DNA of 64,000 nucleotides from Salarchaeum japonicum_A (GTDB lineage: Archaea; Halobacteriota; Halobacteria; Halobacteriales; Halobacteriaceae). Position 1 is the first letter of the stretch. Every line of letters starts with the position of its first letter. Made by a program: the position numbers and the translations under genes. Below the pieces are notes generated by a model. That model worked only from the letters and a program-made list of their open reading frames with translations. It did not search any database and had not been told where the DNA came from. The DNA lies in contig NZ_JBNAMV010000004.1 in the NCBI RefSeq assembly GCF_049705945.1, positions 1,364,001-1,428,000 on the forward strand. The letters run 5' to 3'. This document shows, one piece after another, positions 59,901 through 64,000 of the stretch.

Positions 59901-60092
59901 CTACTCGGGCTTCTCGGAACAGACGGCGTCCTGTAGTTCGTTGTACAGTTCCGGGTGATGTTCCCGTAGTATCTCCGCGTCGGTCGTCAATTCGTCCTCT
60001 ATCTTCCGACGAACTCGGGAGACTGCCTGATACCGGAGGTCGTCGTCGGCGTCGTCGTCTCCCTCGATGAGTTCGCGCTCTCGTTTCGTCAT
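59901..60092 (-). CDS. small charged haloarchaeal protein (63 aa)
   Basis: The protein starts MTKRERELIEGDDDADDDLR and ends LREHHPELYNELQDAVCSEK. The Thr-Lys-Arg-Glu-Arg-Glu start and the REHHPELYNEL end occur in a small family common on haloarchaeal accessory DNA; its function is not known to me. A longer start at 60113 is ruled out by a TATA-like box CTATATGG at 60110-60119 that overlaps it. Palindromic sites flank the gene on both sides, which would fit a DNA-binding or autoregulated product. Confidence 0.7.
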   Translation of the reverse strand: MTKRERELIEGDDDADDDLRYQAVSRVRRKIEDELTTDAEILREHHPELYNELQDAVCSEKPE

Positions 60093-60155
60093 CAGGGCGC
60101 GGCGAAAGACCATATAGTGTCTCCTGCGTGCGAGGGGTTAGTAGTTCCTATCATT

Positions 60156-60167
60156 TACAACGTTGTA
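60156..60167. promoter_or_regulatory. perfect 12-bp palindrome TACAACGTTGTA
   Basis: TACAACGTTGTA lies between the small charged gene and the SWIM gene, which diverge here. Its right half extends to GTTGTAGT, the same eight bases found at 59761-59768 and, inverted, at 59779-59786. It is likely an operator shared by the genes on either side. Confidence 0.55.
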
Positions 60168-60283
60168 GTATTTGGGAGTCTTTAAGAGAGTGGCCGATAG
60201 ACTACTGAGTACGAAGCGCGGTGTCGCCGTCGCAGAAATGGCCGGTGCTGGAACACCGACCGCGCTTCTGGAACACAGAAGCA

Positions 60284-60817
60284 ATGAACGCTAATGCCCC
60301 TGCGGAAGATAAGCGCAACGCTGTTGAATACCTGAACTTCGGCTCGAAAACGTCGAAGCGCGTCTCGTGGGAATCGTGGGAGTTCGCGGTCGAAGCCCCG
60401 TATCTGGTTCGCGTGACCAACGCCTCCTACGGCTTCGAGAAGGCCGACCACTCGTATCTCGTCGGCGTCGAAGCCCGCGACGGCGTCCTCGTTCCGGCGG
60501 AGTGTGAGTGCCCGGCAGACAAGTACAACGAGGAGTACGACTGTAAGCACAAAGTCGCGCTCGCCACGGTCGGCGGCCCGGTCGTCCTCGAAGCCGCCGT
60601 GAACTACCCGACGCCGAGCGGGAACCCCGAGCGGTCGAACGCATCGACGCTTTCGGACAAGCTCCGGGCAGACGGCGGGGCAACGACCGAGGGAATCGGC
60701 GGGGAGTCCCCACCCCTCGATGCGGAGGAACGCGAGGAGTGTGACTGTGCGGAACTCTCCGACCACTTCCCGTGTTGGCCGTGCGTGAGAGACGGGAAAA
60801 AGGAACTCCCCGAGTAG
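60284..60817 (+). CDS. SWIM zinc-finger protein of the element
   Basis: The protein has 177 residues from the ATG at 60284 (MNANAPAEDKRNAVEYLNFG). A GTG at 60221 would add 21 Trp/Pro-rich residues; a TATA-like TCTTTAAGAG at 60178-60187 fits either. The SWIM site ECECPADKYNEEYDCKHKVA lies at about residues 71-90 and a second Cys-rich tail (ECDCAELSDHFPCWPC) at the end could bind another metal. Its stop is three bases from the convergent stop of the restriction-modification gene. Such proteins are frequent on haloarchaeal mobile DNA. Confidence 0.85.
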   Translation: MNANAPAEDKRNAVEYLNFGSKTSKRVSWESWEFAVEAPYLVRVTNASYGFEKADHSYLVGVEARDGVLVPAECECPADKYNEEYDCKHKVALATVGGPVVLEAAVNYPTPSGNPERSNASTLSDKLRADGGATTEGIGGESPPLDAEEREECDCAELSDHFPCWPCVRDGKKELPE

Positions 60818-60820
60818 GTC

Positions 60821-63800
60821 TTACGCGAGGTCGTCGTACTTCTCTAACACTGTCTCGAAGTAGTCCTCGTCCATCAGGCGGGGGTTCTGGACGCGGTGGA
60901 AGTCGTCCAGTACGAACGCCGTTTGCTCGCGGTCAAGACTGTAGGCGTGGAACGCGGCGGCGTCAAGTTCGGCCTGTATCTCGCGGCGTTCGTCCATCTC
61001 GGTCGCCGGCTCGATACCACTGAGTCGGTCACGCATCTCCTCAAACTCCTCCCCGTAGCAGTTGAGCCGAGCGGCCCGAGTCGAGATGTAGTCAAACCAC
61101 TCGTCGCCCTCGGTTAGGCGCGGGGCTTGCGACTCTGTGAACTTATATTTGACAATATGGCTGTCCACCTTGGTTCGCATAAGGAAATCGAACGGAAGAC
61201 TGTTGAGAAGCCCAACGGCACAGAAAAGTTCTCTGTCGGAAAAGACCCTCTGGTAGGCACTATGGAGTGGAGTATGGTTCAAGTCATCCTCTGTTGGTTC
61301 AATAGAGTACGGCCTGAGAGTCTGTACAGTATGGACAACTGGTGCGCCTTTGGGGAGAACGGTCGCTATTAACGTCCTCTCATCTGTTGTCCGTGCAACG
61401 TCACGGTATGCGATTCGATACTCTGTGCAATCCAAAAGAACGTCATCTTCCGAAAGGGGCTGTCCTCTGTGGTCTTCGAGTAGGTCGTTGACGAACTGCT
61501 TCTGTGACTTGCTGGAATCCTCTCCCCCGAAGGCAGTATAAATGGGCTTCTTCGGTTCGCCCTTGTTGAATCGCTTCTCTCGCACCCGCCGTTTCGCGCT
61601 CTTCTCGGGGTTCCGTTCCTCTGCCACACTCCAAAAGGATAGTTCCTCAATTCCGGGTTCTACCGTGTCGTTGTAGTGGAATTGGTGGATGTTCTCGCCG
61701 GTGTAAATAGGGTAGTCCGCCTTATCTTTATCGTGGATGAACCTGTCCGAGTCTCGGGTCTTGTTCAATTCTTCAGGGAGTGGATTCGCCTTCCACGCCC
61801 CACCAATATCGTCTCCTAAGGAAGGGAAAGTGAGAATCTGATTCAACACATCAACTTCGTCCTGCGAGGTGACTACAGGAAAGATTCTGGCCTCAGGAGA
61901 ATAGTCTTCTAACACCCGACGCGGGATTCGTACTGCCTGCTCCTCGAAGTTCTGAAGAACGGCCGTATCGCGCTGGTCGAATATGCCTTTCAGTTCCTCC
62001 GTGTACCCTCCATTCTCGAAGGCGACTATCCCGAATCGGTACCGGTCATCAATCCCCTTGAAAATCCCTTTATTCTCGAACTCAACGAGGGCATCCAGTT
62101 CGGCCTCGTTGAGCATCTGCATACGGAGGTCTTTGGAACTCTGCCCGTTGAATATCGCACCGGGAAGCACCTGCGCGACATAGCCCCCATCGTCGGCGAT
62201 TCGGAACACCCGCTCAAAGAATAGTTTTGAGAGGTCGTTTTTGTAGGTTGCCGTATCCCCGGCTACAGTTGGGGTCTGAAGTTCATACTCGTCGCTATCC
62301 TTGAAGTAGTCCGAAAGGAGTTGGACTTGGCGCTGATACTGTTCCCAACCTTCGCGTATCGAGTCATCCTCCAACAGTTCGTCTTTTAACTCCTGTTTTC
62401 GGTCTTGTGAGAAGGTTCTGAATTGTGGCTCGTACCGGGTGAAGAAATCATCAATACTGGCACTAAGAACATCCCACGGAGGATTTCCAACAATAACGTC
62501 GAACCCTCCTTCTGCGTACACCTCGGCGAACTCAAGAACCCAATTGAACGGCTCCAGTTCTGCAACCTCTTCAGACGTAATATCCTTGATACCGGCCTCC
62601 ACGAAGTCCGCGTGAATGTCGTCAATCAACCCCTCCCGAGCGTCTCGCAATTTCTCGAAGGCGCGGCGGCGGTGTTTCTCCGCCATCTCGCTGTCGATGG
62701 CTTTCTCGTGCTTCTCGATTTCCTCGATAATATCCTGATAGCGGTCGCGGACACTGTCCCCGCTAAAACTCCCGAGCCGGTACTGGTCGTCGCCGTTCGT
62801 CTCAGGGAAGCCCGTGTACCCGATGAGGCTGTTCCCCTCCCGTAGATTGAACGCAATATTGGGGAGGGCGAGCGCGTCGTCCTGCGCGAGGTCGTCCACG
62901 TTCTCCGTTTCCAGTTCCGAAATCACGGACAGCCAGCATCGAAGCTTCGCTATTTCGACTGCCGGCCCCATCAGGTCAACCCCATAGATGTTGTTGAGTA
63001 CGGTCGTCTTCTTCAGCCGGTACTCGTCGGGGTAGGACTCCATCTGCGCAAAGAGGGCCTTCCGGATATTGACAATTTCTTCAAGAACGGAGGTGAGAAA
63101 GTGACCACTCCCACACGCAGGGTCTACGACGCGGAACTCGTCAACCTCGTCCAGAAGGGAGAGTAGGAGGTTCTCGCTCTCCGGCAAATCCTCAATTAGT
63201 CCGTACACAGAATCGTGTTTCTCTACCTCCGGCTCGGGCCAATCACGCTCCTCGACCAGATACGTCTGGAAGCGGTCAAGTAGAGCCGGGCGGACAGTCT
63301 CTTCGGCGGAGAACCGCGTTATCTCGCTCGGCGTGTAGTACGCTCCGAGTTCCTTGTTCGTGTCCGCGTTGTCGCTTGTGACGTAGTTGATTGTCTTCTC
63401 GAAGACGTTGCCGAGAACGCTCGGGTCGAGGTCGGTCGGCGCACCCTCGGCAGAGAAACTGTATCGCTCCAAGAGGTCGATGATGGAGAACAGCACCGAG
63501 TTCCGCACGTCGAAGTCTGCTTCCTCGAAGTCGTCCCCGCTAATCGTGGGTCGGAACAGACCGCCGTTGAGGTACGGGATGTTCTCGAAGAGGTCGATGT
63601 TCTGTACCTCTTCGGGACGGTCGTCCGGCTTGTTGTTCATCACGTCGTAGAACAGCGGTTGACAGAACGACTCGTAGAACGACCCTGCGTACATCCCGTT
63701 CTCGTAGGTGTCCTTGAGCGTACTGAGGAGGTCGGGTTCGACGAGCGCCTTGTCTTCGAGGAACTTGATAAAGACGAGCCGGTTCATCAGTTCGACCGCG

Positions 63801-64000
63801 AAGAGCCGAGCGTTCTCCTCGGTCGCCGCCTCAGGAACGACGACGCCGTCACCGACGAGTGAACGGGCGGTCTCCTCGTCGTCGCTGACGATGCCGAAGA
63901 CGTACCGAATGTAGTCGTCGTAGAACTCGTCCGTGATTTCCTCCTTCGTCTCCTTGATGACGCGGCGGGCGTCCCCCGCGATGGAGACGAAGTTCTCGTA
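60821..64000 (-). CDS. Eco57I-like type IIG restriction-modification protein (N-terminus beyond window)
   Basis: The frame stays open to the right edge, so at least 1,060 residues are present and the protein continues upstream. The first visible part is helical, with LMNRLVFIKFLEDK, a mark of this class. The methyltransferase core has motif I VVDPACGSGHFLTSVLEEI (bases about 63100-63130) and motif IV NPPW (62474-62485), so it is an N6-adenine methylase of gamma type. A target-recognition region fills the C-terminal third. The nuclease domain would be in the missing N-terminus. BREX PglX-type methylases look similar and are the main alternative. Function: defence against foreign DNA. Confidence 0.85.
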   Translation of the reverse strand, partial: YENFVSIAGDARRVIKETKEEITDEFYDDYIRYVFGIVSDDEETARSLVGDGVVVPEAATEENARLFAVELMNRLVFIKFLEDKALVEPDLLSTLKDTYENGMYAGSFYESFCQPLFYDVMNNKPDDRPEEVQNIDLFENIPYLNGGLFRPTISGDDFEEADFDVRNSVLFSIIDLLERYSFSAEGAPTDLDPSVLGNVFEKTINYVTSDNADTNKELGAYYTPSEITRFSAEETVRPALLDRFQTYLVEERDWPEPEVEKHDSVYGLIEDLPESENLLLSLLDEVDEFRVVDPACGSGHFLTSVLEEIVNIRKALFAQMESYPDEYRLKKTTVLNNIYGVDLMGPAVEIAKLRCWLSVISELETENVDDLAQDDALALPNIAFNLREGNSLIGYTGFPETNGDDQYRLGSFSGDSVRDRYQDIIEEIEKHEKAIDSEMAEKHRRRAFEKLRDAREGLIDDIHADFVEAGIKDITSEEVAELEPFNWVLEFAEVYAEGGFDVIVGNPPWDVLSASIDDFFTRYEPQFRTFSQDRKQELKDELLEDDSIREGWEQYQRQVQLLSDYFKDSDEYELQTPTVAGDTATYKNDLSKLFFERVFRIADDGGYVAQVLPGAIFNGQSSKDLRMQMLNEAELDALVEFENKGIFKGIDDRYRFGIVAFENGGYTEELKGIFDQRDTAVLQNFEEQAVRIPRRVLEDYSPEARIFPVVTSQDEVDVLNQILTFPSLGDDIGGAWKANPLPEELNKTRDSDRFIHDKDKADYPIYTGENIHQFHYNDTVEPGIEELSFWSVAEERNPEKSAKRRVREKRFNKGEPKKPIYTAFGGEDSSKSQKQFVNDLLEDHRGQPLSEDDVLLDCTEYRIAYRDVARTTDERTLIATVLPKGAPVVHTVQTLRPYSIEPTEDDLNHTPLHSAYQRVFSDRELFCAVGLLNSLPFDFLMRTKVDSHIVKYKFTESQAPRLTEGDEWFDYISTRAARLNCYGEEFEEMRDRLSGIEPATEMDERREIQAELDAAAFHAYSLDREQTAFVLDDFHRVQNPRLMDEDYFETVLEKYDDLA

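Larger units (their letters stand above)
57919..64000. mobile_element. integrated element in tRNA-Thr, left part
   Basis: DNA to the right of the tRNA fragment has lower GC content and less biased codons for several kilobases, and carries genes typical of accessory regions: small membrane proteins, a possible regulator, a SWIM protein and a restriction-modification protein. The geometry predicts an intact tRNA-Thr on the minus strand at the far end, outside the window. No integrase is seen in the visible part. Confidence 0.5.

Overview
The window is chromosomal DNA of a halophilic archaeon (class Halobacteria). The proteins are strongly acidic and the codons are GC-rich with GC-ending third positions. 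TATA-like boxes lie about 26-29 bases upstream of start codons (leaderless genes). There are Tat-type lipoproteins, many haloarchaeal-only families (DUF5786, DUF5787, DUF5808, DUF6517, haloarchaeal malate synthase), and archaeal information-processing genes (aIF2-gamma, Rpo7, Spt4, S24e, S27ae, L40e, Kae1-Bud32).

Positions 1-5.4 kb hold a PAP2 phosphatase (cut by the window edge), a YihY/BrkB membrane protein, Trm1, and the glyoxylate-shunt pair aceA-aceB. The pair is headed by an overlapping 41-codon ORF that looks like an unrecognised first gene. Positions 5.4-13.4 kb are housekeeping: SWIM protein, MFS transporter, methyltransferase, HisH, family-4 UDG, DUF99, L40e, Tsr3 and SerS. Positions 13.4-22.0 kb form an acetate-assimilation block: a probable operon acs - DUF4212 - sodium:solute symporter - UspA - small membrane protein, then a Bat-type regulator fused to a degenerate tyrosine-recombinase domain, then a second acs. 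The aceA and acs upstream regions share a 15-base AT-rich motif.

Positions 22-38 kb carry lipid and acyl-CoA genes (acyl-CoA ligase, thiolase), an antiporter-TrkA protein, a glycosyltransferase, Agl23, an AAA ATPase, MBL hydrolases, DUF5787 and a UPF0104 protein. Positions 38.0-43.1 kb are the conserved archaeal cluster aIF2-gamma - PIN - rpoE1 - spt4 - dephospho-CoA kinase - S24e - S27ae - Kae1/Bud32. Positions 43.1-46.0 kb hold RdgB, a lipoprotein gene split by a one-base frameshift, a candidate pseudoknotted RNA, and a PIN-like gene preceded by a 30-codon ORF.

Positions 46.1-57.2 kb form a catabolic and uptake block: RHH regulator, substrate-binding lipoprotein, HyuA, HyuB, MFS, and LivHMGF-type ABC subunits. 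The regulator-transporter gap has five TTCRYAC-like sites at 10.5-base spacing and a perfect inverted repeat bracketing the start-proximal promoter.

At 57.86-57.92 kb there is a 3' fragment of tRNA-Thr(GGT) on the minus strand. To its right the DNA becomes AT-richer and carries orphan small membrane genes, a palindrome-dense region, a small regulator-like gene, a SWIM protein and a large Eco57I-like restriction-modification protein running off the window. I read this as the left part of an element integrated in a tRNA gene. I saw no CRISPR array, rRNA, intact tRNA or intact transposase.
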